Below are positions 55,403 to 63,549 of a stretch of 64,000 nt of DNA, piece by piece. Made by a program: the position numbers and the translations under genes. The notes below the pieces were generated by a model. The model was not told the origin of the DNA, searched no databases, and was given only the letters and a program-made list of their open reading frames with translations. Origin of the DNA: Betaproteobacteria bacterium UKL13-2 (lineage in GTDB: Bacteria > Pseudomonadota > Gammaproteobacteria > Burkholderiales > Usitatibacteraceae); assembly GCA_001602455.1 (NCBI GenBank), contig CP012157.1, positions 1,297,733-1,361,732 of the forward strand, in the 5' to 3' direction. Every line of letters starts with the position of its first letter. The first letter of the stretch is position 1.

Positions 55403-56833
55403 ATGTCCAAATCGTTCGACGTCGTTGTTATTGGCGCAGGTCCCGGAGGCTATATCGCCTCCATTCGTGCTGCACAACTCGGTTTTTCAGTCGCGTGTAT
55501 CGAAGGATGGAAAAATCCAAAGGGTGAGATGGTGTTGGGAGGTGCCTGCCTGAACGTCGGTTGTATCCCATCGAAGGCGCTGTTGGAGTCCTCAGAAAAT
55601 GTGCACAAAATTGAGCATCAATTCGGCGACCACGGGATCAGCATTTCTGGGATGAAAGTCGACATTGCGCGGATGCAGGCGCGTAAAGACAATATCGTTG
55701 GCAAAATGACGAAGGGAATTGAGTTTCTTTTTCGCAAGAATAAAGTGACTTGGCTCAAAGGCTTTGCTTCATTTGTCTCTGGTGGCGAGACATACACCAT
55801 CGAGGTCAAGAACGGTGGCGCGAAAGAAGCCATCACGGCGAAGCACGTCATCATTGCGACAGGCTCCAAGGCGCGTCACCTGCCAGGCATTGTCGTTGAC
55901 AATGTGAATATCTGCGACAACGAAGGTGCGTTGATGTTCGGTGCCGCGCCGAAGCGGCTTGGCGTGATCGGCGCTGGGGTGATCGGACTTGAACTTGGCA
56001 GCGTTTGGCGTCGTCTTGGTGCGGAGGTCACTGTCCTCGAGGCAATGCCAACTTTCCTCGCCGCGACGGACGAATCGATCCAGAAAGAGGCGTGGAAAGT
56101 GTTTACCAAAGAGCAAGGTTTGAACATCAAGCTCGGTGTGAAGATTGATAAGGTGACGACCAAAAAAACGGGTATATCGATTGACTACATTGACGACAAA
56201 GGGCTCGCACAGAAATTGGATTGTGACAAGCTGATCGTGTCAGTTGGCCGTGTGCCGAACACTGACGGTCTCGGTGCGGTGAATGTTGGGTTGAAAGTTT
56301 CTGACCGAGGCATGATTGAAGTTGACGACCATTGTGCAACTAATCTGCCGAATGTTTATGCCATCGGTGATGTAGTACGCGGCCCGATGCTTGCACACAA
56401 GGCAGAGGACGAGGGCGTTGCAGTCGCAGAACGCATCGCCGGCCAGCAGCCCCACATTGATTTCAATACCATTCCTTGGATCATCTATACCTCACCCGAA
56501 GTTGCATGGGTCGGCAAGACTGAACAGCAGTTGAAAGCAGAGGGGGTTGAAGTTAAGACCGGGCAGTTTCCGTTTGCAGCGAATGGCCGTGCGCTCGGCC
56601 AAGGCGAGGGCGGTGGTTTTGTGAAGGTGATCGCCGATGCGAAAACTGACCGCATCTTAGGGGGCCATATCATTCACGCCCATGCATCTGAGCTTATTCA
56701 GGAGTTAGTCACGGCGATGGAGTTCAAGGCGGCTTCGGAGGATATTGCGAGGATCGTTCACGGGCATCCCACACTATCCGAAGCGGTGCGCGAAGCGGCA
56801 CTTGCCGTGGATAAACGCACCCTGAATATGTAG
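55403..56833 (+). CDS. lpdA: dihydrolipoyl dehydrogenase (E3)
   Basis: Flavoprotein that reoxidises the dihydrolipoyl groups of SucB with NAD. In 476 residues: the FAD-binding VVVIGAGPGGYIASIRAAQLG, the redox-active disulfide Cys49-Cys54 (GGACLNVGCIPSKALL), the NAD-binding VIGAGVIGLELGSVW, the second FAD contact YAIGDVVRGPMLAHKAEDEG, and the C-terminal catalytic His-Glu pair in HGHPTLSEAVREA. An AGGAAA box lies before the ATG. Its stop shares a base with the GTG start of zapE (TAGTG). Confidence 0.98.
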   Translation: MSKSFDVVVIGAGPGGYIASIRAAQLGFSVACIEGWKNPKGEMVLGGACLNVGCIPSKALLESSENVHKIEHQFGDHGISISGMKVDIARMQARKDNIVGKMTKGIEFLFRKNKVTWLKGFASFVSGGETYTIEVKNGGAKEAITAKHVIIATGSKARHLPGIVVDNVNICDNEGALMFGAAPKRLGVIGAGVIGLELGSVWRRLGAEVTVLEAMPTFLAATDESIQKEAWKVFTKEQGLNIKLGVKIDKVTTKKTGISIDYIDDKGLAQKLDCDKLIVSVGRVPNTDGLGAVNVGLKVSDRGMIEVDDHCATNLPNVYAIGDVVRGPMLAHKAEDEGVAVAERIAGQQPHIDFNTIPWIIYTSPEVAWVGKTEQQLKAEGVEVKTGQFPFAANGRALGQGEGGGFVKVIADAKTDRILGGHIIHAHASELIQELVTAMEFKAASEDIARIVHGHPTLSEAVREAALAVDKRTLNM

Positions 56834-58161
56834 TGGCTAACGTTGTTCCGTTTGTGCGCATGAATGCAACCGTTGACACGCTGCCCAACATCTCCGGCGA
56901 GACGGGTGAGGCGGCTGATATCGAAGCGGGTTCACCCCTAGAGTGGTATTGGAAGTTTTCGCAGAGCCGCGACTTCGAGTCCGATCCGGCGCAAATCGCT
57001 GTGCTGAATCATCTGGATCGGTTACATGGCGAGATGGAGAACTATCGTCAGTACCGCCAGGGCAAAATCAATCGACTCGTGACAAACTTCGGTGGTGGCA
57101 AGCGCCCTCCACGGGGTCTCTATATTTGGGGCAGTGTTGGCCGGGGTAAGTCGCTGATGATGGATGCGTTCTACAGCGTCTCCACGCTGAAGCGAAAGCG
57201 TCGCATGCACTTTCATGAATTCATGCGCGAAATCCACAGCGAGATGCGCGCCCTCACGGGCGAAGCCGATCCGCTTGATGCCATCTCGACCAAAATTGCG
57301 AAGCAACTACGGCTGCTTTGTTTCGATGAGTTTCACGTCTCGGATATCGCGGATGCGATGATCTTAGGTCGCCTGCTTGAGTTGCTTACCGCAAAAGGGG
57401 TGGTGCTGGTGATGACGTCCAACTATAAGCCTGAGGACCTCTACCCAAATGGCTTGCAGCGCGCCCGTTTTCTTCCCGCCATTGAGCTGTTGACCAGAGA
57501 GCTAGAAGTGCTTGAGATCGCTGGTGAACGCGACCATCGACGCCGCATTCTCGAGTCCATTCCGGTGTACCACATACCGGCGACGCGAGCCTCGGAAGAG
57601 GCGCTGGCGAAAGCGTTTTCGGCAATGTCCAAGGCAGGGTTTGCGTCAAATGGATCGATGACAATCGGTAACCGACCGATGGCGTTTATCCGGCGCGCAA
57701 AAGGTGTGGTGTGGTTTGATTTCCATGAGTTATGTGAAAAGCCGCGCAGCCAAGTTGATTATCTTGAAATCGCGAGCCAGTACCACACGGTACTGGTTTC
57801 CCATATTCCGCAGTTGCACGCAAAAAACCGTACGGATGTGGTCAGGCGCCTGACGTGGCTGGTTGATGTCTTCTACGATCAGCGTGTGAAGTTGATTTGC
57901 TCCGCTGATGCGCCGCCAGAGTGTCTGGTCATCGATGATCGGACTGCCGGGGGTCAAAATGCCGGGGGTCAACATACATTAGCGACGGCGGCTGCGCTTG
58001 CGAATGGTGTCGGGGGCGAGGCGAACGTGATGGTGTCGGCCGAATTCGCACGCACCGCATCGAGGCTACGAGAAATGCAGTCGAAGGAATATTTCTCGCG
58101 TAAACATGCGTCGGCAAGTAATCCTCAAGTGCTGCAGCAAACTTCTAACGCGCCCCCATGA
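56833..58161 (+). CDS. zapE: cell division ATPase ZapE (AFG1 family)
   Basis: An AAA-type P-loop ATPase of the AFG1/ZapE family; E. coli ZapE associates with the Z-ring. The Walker A motif is GSVGRGKSLMMD near residue 103 and Walker B is LLCFDEFHVSDIADAM. SNYKPEDLYPNGLQRARFLPAIELL is a strong family signature. At 442 residues it is longer than usual, with an N-terminal extension of about 35 residues and a low-complexity C-terminal tail. The GTG start overlaps the lpdA stop by one base, tying it to the TCA operon. Its stop codon lies inside copy 4 of the dispersed motif. Confidence 0.93.
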   Translation: MANVVPFVRMNATVDTLPNISGETGEAADIEAGSPLEWYWKFSQSRDFESDPAQIAVLNHLDRLHGEMENYRQYRQGKINRLVTNFGGGKRPPRGLYIWGSVGRGKSLMMDAFYSVSTLKRKRRMHFHEFMREIHSEMRALTGEADPLDAISTKIAKQLRLLCFDEFHVSDIADAMILGRLLELLTAKGVVLVMTSNYKPEDLYPNGLQRARFLPAIELLTRELEVLEIAGERDHRRRILESIPVYHIPATRASEEALAKAFSAMSKAGFASNGSMTIGNRPMAFIRRAKGVVWFDFHELCEKPRSQVDYLEIASQYHTVLVSHIPQLHAKNRTDVVRRLTWLVDVFYDQRVKLICSADAPPECLVIDDRTAGGQNAGGQHTLATAAALANGVGGEANVMVSAEFARTASRLREMQSKEYFSRKHASASNPQVLQQTSNAPP

Positions 58162-58173
58162 AATGTTCAGGCT
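58156..58173 (+). repeat. dispersed ATGAAATGTTCA motif, copy 4
   Basis: CCATGAAATGTTCAGGCT contains the zapE stop codon (TGA at 58159) and lies 26 bases upstream of the acuI-like gene. An AACGCGCC block precedes it by the same distance as in copy 5, so these two share 26 of 27 bases. Confidence 0.65.
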
Positions 58174-58198
58174 CGCCTGAATCAACTGAAGGAACGTC

Positions 58199-59185
58199 AT
58201 GTCTACATTCCGCGGCATTTTATTGAGTAAAACCGGCGACCAATTCAGCGCCTCGGTGTCGCTGCTCGACCATGCCCAACTTCCGCAAGAGGCCGACGTT
58301 GAAGTGGCGGTCGAATATTCCACGGTCAATTACAAAGATGCGCTTGCGATTACCAATTCGGCTCCGGTGGTACGCCGCTGGCCGATGGTTCCGGGCATTG
58401 ATGGCGCTGGCGCTGTCGTGGCCAGCCGAAACGCAGCGTGGCGGGTCGGCGACAAAGTGATTCTCAATGGCTTCGGTGTCGGTGAGACACATTGGGGCTG
58501 TTTGGCGGAACGCGCGGCGCTCAAGGGGGAGTGGTTGGTACAGGTGCCGATCAATCTCAGCACGAAGGAGGCGATGGCGATCGGGACGGCGGGATACACA
58601 GCGATGCTCTGCGCGATTGCGCTTGAGAAGCGTGGCGTGAAGCCGACAGACGGGGAAATACTGGTTACTGGTGCCTCTGGTGGCGTCGGTAGCATCGCCA
58701 TCGCCATTCTGGCGGGCTGGGGTTACCGGGTTGTCGCCTCGACGGGAAAGTTGACAGAGGCTGACTATCTGATGATGCTAGGTGCCAGCGAAGTGATCGA
58801 CCGTGCCGGGCTATCGGTAGTCGGAAAGCCGCTGCAAAAGGAACGCTGGGCGGGCGTTATCGATTCTGTCGGATCGTTTACGCTGGCCAATGTCTGCGCC
58901 CAGACCAAGTATGGTGGCGTGGTCGCGGCATGTGGTTTGGCGCAAGGCATGGATTTTCCGGCGAGTGTGGCACCATTTATCTTGCGTGGCATCACATTGG
59001 TCGGTATTGACAGCGTGATGGCACCGCTGTTTGCGCGACATGAGGCATGGCAGAAGTTATCGACTGATTTGGATCGCGACAAGCTCGCCGCGATTAGTCG
59101 CGAAATTTCGCTCAATGAAGTCGAATCGATGGCGCGCCAAATCATGTCCGGCAGCCTTCGCGGACGTGTGGTGGTACGGCTGTGA
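58199..59185 (+). CDS. acuI: acrylyl-CoA reductase (AcuI/YhdH) family oxidoreductase
   Basis: A 328-residue zinc-independent medium-chain dehydrogenase of the YhdH/AcuI group, which reduces acrylyl-CoA to propionyl-CoA with NADPH. Evidence: the N-terminal STVNYKDALAITNSAPVVRRWPMVPGIDGAGAV, GFGVGETHWGCLAERA, GTAGYTAMLCAIALE, the NADPH-binding TGASGGVGSIAIAIL, and GIDSVMAPLFARHEAW, all typical of this group. It is on the same strand as prpE, two genes downstream, which suggests a joint role in propionate, acrylate or 3-hydroxypropionate metabolism. Substrate specificity is inferred from family. Confidence 0.88.
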   Translation: MSTFRGILLSKTGDQFSASVSLLDHAQLPQEADVEVAVEYSTVNYKDALAITNSAPVVRRWPMVPGIDGAGAVVASRNAAWRVGDKVILNGFGVGETHWGCLAERAALKGEWLVQVPINLSTKEAMAIGTAGYTAMLCAIALEKRGVKPTDGEILVTGASGGVGSIAIAILAGWGYRVVASTGKLTEADYLMMLGASEVIDRAGLSVVGKPLQKERWAGVIDSVGSFTLANVCAQTKYGGVVAACGLAQGMDFPASVAPFILRGITLVGIDSVMAPLFARHEAWQKLSTDLDRDKLAAISREISLNEVESMARQIMSGSLRGRVVVRL

Positions 59186-59297
59186 GGATGCTCGCCGCTG
59201 CATCGTGGGCGGGCTGAAAACGGGGGTAGAAGCCGAATCCGCTCAAGTGGCAGGGTGTTTGCTAAACTATTGCTCGATGTAAGAACGGTAACGGCGT

Positions 59298-59348
59298 ACT
59301 TTATCGGCACACTTTATCGGCACACTTCATCGGCACACTTTATAGTGC
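59298..59348 (+). repeat. 13-bp tandem repeat upstream of the response regulator
   Basis: Four copies of ACTTTATCGGCAC (starting at 59298, 59311, 59324 and 59337, the last decaying to CTTTATAGTGC) end 15 bases before the start codon of the response regulator. They lie where a promoter or leader should be. Confidence 0.85.
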
Positions 59349-59363
59349 TCCAATGTCGGCACG

Positions 59364-59957
59364 ATGAGTACTCAGATTAGGGTAAGCACACTAGGTATGG
59401 CAGAAACTGATAATCTTGATCTCGACTTCACCTCGTTGCTCGATCCAAAAAACGAGGTGCCTGAGCCAGTTGCGACCCCGGAACAAGAAGCCGAGCTAAC
59501 GGACGAGGCCATCATTGGTGAGTCCGGGCTCACGAGCAACGGCTTTTTTGTCCGTTTGTTTCCGGACGCGCCGCGTCGGTCGCCTGCGGCAGCGCCGCCA
59601 ACGATACTTGTCGTTGAGGACGATGAAATCACCTCTATCTTGCTCGAACGCATCCTGACTCAGGAAGGTTACAAAGTGATTGTGGCCATGAATCGTGCGG
59701 GTATTGTTGCCGGCATGAAAGCGCGGCCAGATTTGGTATTGCTTGATGTCTTGCTGCCGGATGCTAATGGCTTTGACATCCTCAACCGAATTCGCTCAAG
59801 TAACAGTTTACGTATGCTGCCGGTGCTGATGTTGTCGAGCCTCGGTTCGCTCGAAGATATCCTGAAGGGGCTCAAGATGGGCGCCAATGGCTATCTCACT
59901 AAGCCGGCGAAATCAAAGGCGCTGTTGAACGCCATTGAAGAAGTGATCTTCAAGTAA
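59364..59957 (+). CDS. response regulator with N-terminal extension
   Basis: A 197-residue protein. The first 75 residues are acidic and probably disordered (DLDFTSLLDPKNEVPEPVATPEQEAEL). The rest is a receiver domain: LVVEDDEITSILL with the acidic pair, the phospho-Asp in LVLLDVLLPDANGFDIL, the switch Ser in MLSSLGS, and the conserved Lys in GYLTKPAKSKALL. No output domain follows. The start could also be the internal Met at residue 12. It stands alone between the acuI-like gene and prpE with no kinase nearby. Confidence 0.88.
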   Translation: MSTQIRVSTLGMAETDNLDLDFTSLLDPKNEVPEPVATPEQEAELTDEAIIGESGLTSNGFFVRLFPDAPRRSPAAAPPTILVVEDDEITSILLERILTQEGYKVIVAMNRAGIVAGMKARPDLVLLDVLLPDANGFDILNRIRSSNSLRMLPVLMLSSLGSLEDILKGLKMGANGYLTKPAKSKALLNAIEEVIFK

Positions 59958-60014
59958 TGCGTCTCGACTGTCTGCGCTGAAACGACACTGATCAGTTCAA
60001 CCCGGCAGACTCAG

Positions 60015-61907
60015 ATGTCAACATACAAAGAAAATCACTATCGATCCCTCGACGATGCAGATGCGTTCTGGACCGAACAAGCGGCTCGTATTGACTGGGT
60101 AAAACCTTTTAGCAACGTCTGTGACTTTTCAACGCCGCCGTTTGCCCATTGGTTTGTCGACGGTGAGACAAATCTTTGTTTTAACGCCATCGATCGCCAC
60201 CTTGCAACTCGCGCGCATCAAAACGCATTGGTGTGGGTGTCATCGGAGGTCGAGCAAACGCGCACCTACACCTACCGCCAACTGTGGGAGGAAGTCAACT
60301 GCTTTGCCGCAGTGCTGAAGTCAATCGGTGTCGGCAAGGGGGATCGTGTGTTGATCTATATGCCGATGATTCCGGAAGCCGTGTTTGCGATGTTGGCGAC
60401 AGTGCGTATCGGCGCGATCCATTCAGTCGTGTTTGGCGGCTTTGCGGCGGCGTCGCTCGCGGCGCGTATTGATGACGCCAAACCCCGCGTGATGATTACG
60501 GCAGATGCGGGTTCGCGTGCGGGCAAAATCATCCCGCTGAAACCTTTAACCGACGAGTCGATCAGCTTGGCCGAGCATCCGCCGAAGCATGTGGTCATCG
60601 TCAACCGGCATCTCGACAAGTCCATGCAAACACTACCGGGGCGGGATATGGACTATGCCGCGTTAGCGCCTCGCCACAAAGGCGAAGTCGTGCCGTGTGA
60701 ATGGGTCGAGTCAAGCCATCCCTCATACATTTTGTACACCAGCGGTACAACTGGAAAACCTAAAGGGGTGCAGCGCGATACCGGTGGATACACGGTCGCA
60801 CTTGCGTCATCCATGCAAACCATCTTCGCGACACAGCCCGGCGAGTCGTTTTTCTGTACCTCTGATATTGGCTGGGTGGTAGGGCATTCGTATATCGTTT
60901 ACGGCCCATTGATCAATGGCTCGACCACGGTGATGTACGAGGGGCTGCCGATTCGGCCTGACCCCGGCATCTGGTGGAAATTAGTCGAGCAGTACGGTGT
61001 GGTGGCGATGTTCTCATCCCCGACTGCGGTTCGTGTGCTAAAGAAGCAGGATGTCGGCTACCTCACCAAGTACGATACGTCGACACTGCGTTACCTCTAC
61101 CTGGCGGGCGAGCCACTTGATCAGCCGACCAGCGACTGGATCGAAAAGGGCGTAGGCGTCAAAGTCATCGACAACTACTGGCAGACCGAAACGGGGTGGC
61201 CGATCTTGTCCGCGCAGCCGGGCATTGAAGAAACGCCGCGTAAGTTGGGCAGCCCCAGCTTTCCGGTCTACGGTTACAACGTCAAACTGAAACACGAAGA
61301 AACGGGTGCCGCCGTGAGTGCCAATGAAAAAGGCGTGTTGTGTATCGTTCCGCCATTGCCGCCGGGATGCATGTCAACCATCTGGGGAGACGACGCACGA
61401 TTTGTGAAAACCTATTTTGGTATGTTTCGTGATGAGCAGGTTTATACGACCTTTGACTGGGCCACACGCGATGCTGATGGCTATTACTTCATCATGGGGC
61501 GCACTGACGACGTGATAAATGTTGCAGGCCACCGGCTTGGGACGCGCGAGATCGAAGAGGCGATTCAAGCGCATAAGAATATCGCCGAGGTTGCAGTGGT
61601 TGGCGTCGCCGATTCATTAAAGGGGCAAGTACCAATCGCATTTGCGGTCGTCAAGGACCATCGCCAAGTGGAAAATGCCGAACTCGCCGCCCGCCAGGAA
61701 AAAGAAGTGATGGCGACGGTCGATCACGAGCTCGGGGCGATTGGCCGGCCCGCTCGCGTTCACTTCGTCACAGCACTGCCAAAGACCCGTTCGGGCAAGC
61801 TGCTTCGGCGTGTGATCCAAGCGCTGTGTGAATCTCGTGATCCAGGGGACCTGACGACAATCGAAGACCCCACCGCGTTGGAGCAGGTTCGCAACGCAGT
61901 GCAATAG
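60015..61907 (+). CDS. prpE: propionate--CoA ligase
   Basis: Activates propionate to propionyl-CoA with ATP through an acyl-adenylate. In 630 residues it shows the ACS N-terminal signature, the phosphate-binding loop YILYTSGTTGKPKGVQRDTGG, SDIGWVVGHSYIVYGPL, NYWQTETGWPI, the hinge region GYYFIMGRTDDVINVAGHRLGTREIEEAI, and the catalytic, acetylatable Lys in KTRSGKLLRR. QRDTGGYTVAL and PPGCMSTIWGDDARF favour PrpE over acetyl-CoA synthetase. Propionyl-CoA would feed the 2-methylcitrate or methylmalonyl route. Confidence 0.94.
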   Translation: MSTYKENHYRSLDDADAFWTEQAARIDWVKPFSNVCDFSTPPFAHWFVDGETNLCFNAIDRHLATRAHQNALVWVSSEVEQTRTYTYRQLWEEVNCFAAVLKSIGVGKGDRVLIYMPMIPEAVFAMLATVRIGAIHSVVFGGFAAASLAARIDDAKPRVMITADAGSRAGKIIPLKPLTDESISLAEHPPKHVVIVNRHLDKSMQTLPGRDMDYAALAPRHKGEVVPCEWVESSHPSYILYTSGTTGKPKGVQRDTGGYTVALASSMQTIFATQPGESFFCTSDIGWVVGHSYIVYGPLINGSTTVMYEGLPIRPDPGIWWKLVEQYGVVAMFSSPTAVRVLKKQDVGYLTKYDTSTLRYLYLAGEPLDQPTSDWIEKGVGVKVIDNYWQTETGWPILSAQPGIEETPRKLGSPSFPVYGYNVKLKHEETGAAVSANEKGVLCIVPPLPPGCMSTIWGDDARFVKTYFGMFRDEQVYTTFDWATRDADGYYFIMGRTDDVINVAGHRLGTREIEEAIQAHKNIAEVAVVGVADSLKGQVPIAFAVVKDHRQVENAELAARQEKEVMATVDHELGAIGRPARVHFVTALPKTRSGKLLRRVIQALCESRDPGDLTTIEDPTALEQVRNAVQ

Positions 61908-62003
61908 GTAATAGGTAATAGGGCGCACTGCTCGCAATCCTGTGGTCGGTCAGGCAAAAAATCGCTCGCCCGTTCACCTACTGACCCGCTTTCGAACGCG
62001 CCA

Positions 62004-62021
62004 CCATGAAATGTTCAGGCT
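62004..62021 (+). repeat. dispersed ATGAAATGTTCA motif, copy 5
   Basis: CCATGAAATGTTCAGGCT lies 97 bases after the prpE stop, again preceded by AACGCGCC at the same spacing as copy 4. Confidence 0.65.
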
Positions 62022-62284
62022 AAGAATGGTGAATTTCCCCATCCTCGCGAGCAGCCATAAGGGTTATGTCGGGCGGGCGTCTCTAATATCGGAGTCACCC
62101 GCGCTGAATAAAATCGGGTCCCCGCCTCCGGGGGGCGGGGGTGGCTCAAATGGTCTTCCATATTTAGTGTGCCGCATCAATAAAAACTCCGTTGTCCCGG
62201 CGCACAACCACATGGGTCGCGCTTTGCAGCCGTGGGGCGTTGATGTTATGTGCCGCACTTGCCGGTGCGCTCATGCCCTGCCGC

Positions 62285-62290
62285 TATAAT
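62285..62290 (+). promoter_or_regulatory. TATAAT -10 box immediately before tsaB
   Basis: A perfect TATAAT hexamer ends 6 bases before the tsaB ATG. If used, transcription would begin at or next to the start codon, giving a leaderless mRNA. The best -35 candidate, TTGCCG at 62259, is 20 bases away, which is too far, so the promoter is doubtful. Confidence 0.35.
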
Positions 62291-62296
62291 TTGGCG

Positions 62297-63055
62297 ATGA
62301 ATCTGGTTGCATTTGAAACATCCTCTGAGACGATCTCCATTGCCGTCGCAAACGGTGAGCGTATCGTCTCGCGCGAATACGCGAACGCGGGGCAGCAGAG
62401 TGGGGAGCTGGCCCTCCCGGCGATGCATGAGCTTCTCGGTGAGCTAGGCTTGGTGGTACGCGATCTTGATGTTGTTGTTTTTGGCCAGGGGCCGGGATCA
62501 TTTACCGGGGTGCGCGTTGCTTGCGGCGTGGCGCAAGGGCTGGCTTACGGACTTGGCAAGCCAGTCATTGCGTTGCATTCGCCGCTTGCGTTAGCCGAAG
62601 CGGCGTCTCGACAAGGCGCGACACACGCGTTGATCGCAAACGATGCTCGTATGGGCGAGATCTATGTAGCAGCGTATGAGCAACGCGCCGATGCGCCGAC
62701 TGGATTTCAAGAAATTCTTTCGCCTTGCTTGGTGAAGCCTGCGTTGTTTGATGAAATTGTTGTGCCGTCCATGCAGGGCGCAACGTGGTGCGGCGTTGGT
62801 ACTGCTTTTGATCTCACGGCGTTGTCTGCGCCAATGCTTGCGAATCACCGGGTAACGGTATTGCCATTACCCAGTTTGCGCTTTGCCTTTGCGGCAGACT
62901 TGATTCGTGTCGCACAGAAAATGCTGCATGCCTTGGGCGAGAGTGCCACCATTCGCCCGCACGATGCGCAACCTCTCTACGTGCGTAACAAGGTCGCGCT
63001 GACCATCGAGGAGCGTAAATTGTCTTCGGCGTCAAAGGCGCTTTTGACCGCATGA
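62297..63055 (+). CDS. tsaB: tRNA threonylcarbamoyladenosine biosynthesis protein TsaB
   Basis: Scaffold partner of TsaD in making the t6A modification of tRNAs reading ANN codons. It has 252 residues from the ATG at 62297 (MNLVAFETSSETISIAV), the ASKHA-fold opening strand. The family signature GQGPGSFTGVRVACGVAQGLAYGLG and the second-domain part (HALIANDARMGEIYVAAYE) are clear. No ribosome-binding site is evident before the ATG. Its stop overlaps the rimI start as ATGA. Confidence 0.94.
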   Translation: MNLVAFETSSETISIAVANGERIVSREYANAGQQSGELALPAMHELLGELGLVVRDLDVVVFGQGPGSFTGVRVACGVAQGLAYGLGKPVIALHSPLALAEAASRQGATHALIANDARMGEIYVAAYEQRADAPTGFQEILSPCLVKPALFDEIVVPSMQGATWCGVGTAFDLTALSAPMLANHRVTVLPLPSLRFAFAADLIRVAQKMLHALGESATIRPHDAQPLYVRNKVALTIEERKLSSASKALLTA

Positions 63056-63549
63056 GTGCTCAGCCTAAGCCGCATCTTCCCCCGCTTCGGTTCCAGCGTA
63101 TCGAGGAGGCCCAGTTGCCGCAAGTCGTCGCGCTCGAATCCAGCGTTTATGTGTTTCCGTGGACGCACGGAAACTTCCGCGATGCACTTTGCTCAGGCTA
63201 TTCCTGTGTCGGGGTGTGGAGTGGGCATGAGTTAGTTGGCTACGCGATCACTATGCTGGCGCTGGAAGAAATGCATTTGCTTAATCTCGCGGTGGCAAGT
63301 TGTTGGCAGGGACGCGGTGTTGGCGGCGCGATTTTGCAACACGTAATTGACCAAGCGGCACCGACGTCATGTGAAGTGATTTATCTTGAGGTGCGACCGA
63401 GTAACATCGCCGGACTGCGCCTTTATGAACGGTTTGGATTTCGCCAGTTGGGATTGCGGCATAACTATTACCCAGCGGTAACCGGACGGGAAGACGCGCT
63501 GTTTCTCGGACTAAACATTAAGGTCAGGCCCATTGATGCGACTCGATAA
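63052..63549 (+). CDS. rimI: ribosomal protein S18-alanine N-acetyltransferase
   Basis: A GNAT-family acetyltransferase of 165 residues. The acetyl-CoA-binding motif is GRGVGGAILQHVI (the Q/RxxGxG/A loop), preceded by EEMHLLNLAVASCWQ, and EVRPSNIAGLRLYERFGFRQLGLRHNYYP is the family's C-terminal signature. RimI acetylates the N-terminal Ala of S18. It is translationally coupled to tsaB, a common bacterial pairing, and its end overlaps the next gene by 14 bases. Confidence 0.93.
   Translation: MSAQPKPHLPPLRFQRIEEAQLPQVVALESSVYVFPWTHGNFRDALCSGYSCVGVWSGHELVGYAITMLALEEMHLLNLAVASCWQGRGVGGAILQHVIDQAAPTSCEVIYLEVRPSNIAGLRLYERFGFRQLGLRHNYYPAVTGREDALFLGLNIKVRPIDATR

Larger units (their letters stand above)
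61908..62296. other. 389-bp gene-free region between prpE and tsaB
   Basis: It opens with a short direct repeat (AGGTAAT twice). It contains copy 5 of the dispersed motif, a single decayed arm of the GC-rich palindrome seen in the 30-bp arrays (GGGTCCCCGCC near 62119), and ends in a possible promoter -10 box directly before tsaB. The reading frame that extends tsaB upstream to 62192 has no support. Confidence 0.55.

Noticed and set aside
62192-62296. N-terminally extended TsaB starting at 62192
   Set aside because: The extra 35 residues do not belong to the family, whose first strand begins at MNLVAFETS, and a -10-like box lies within the extension.
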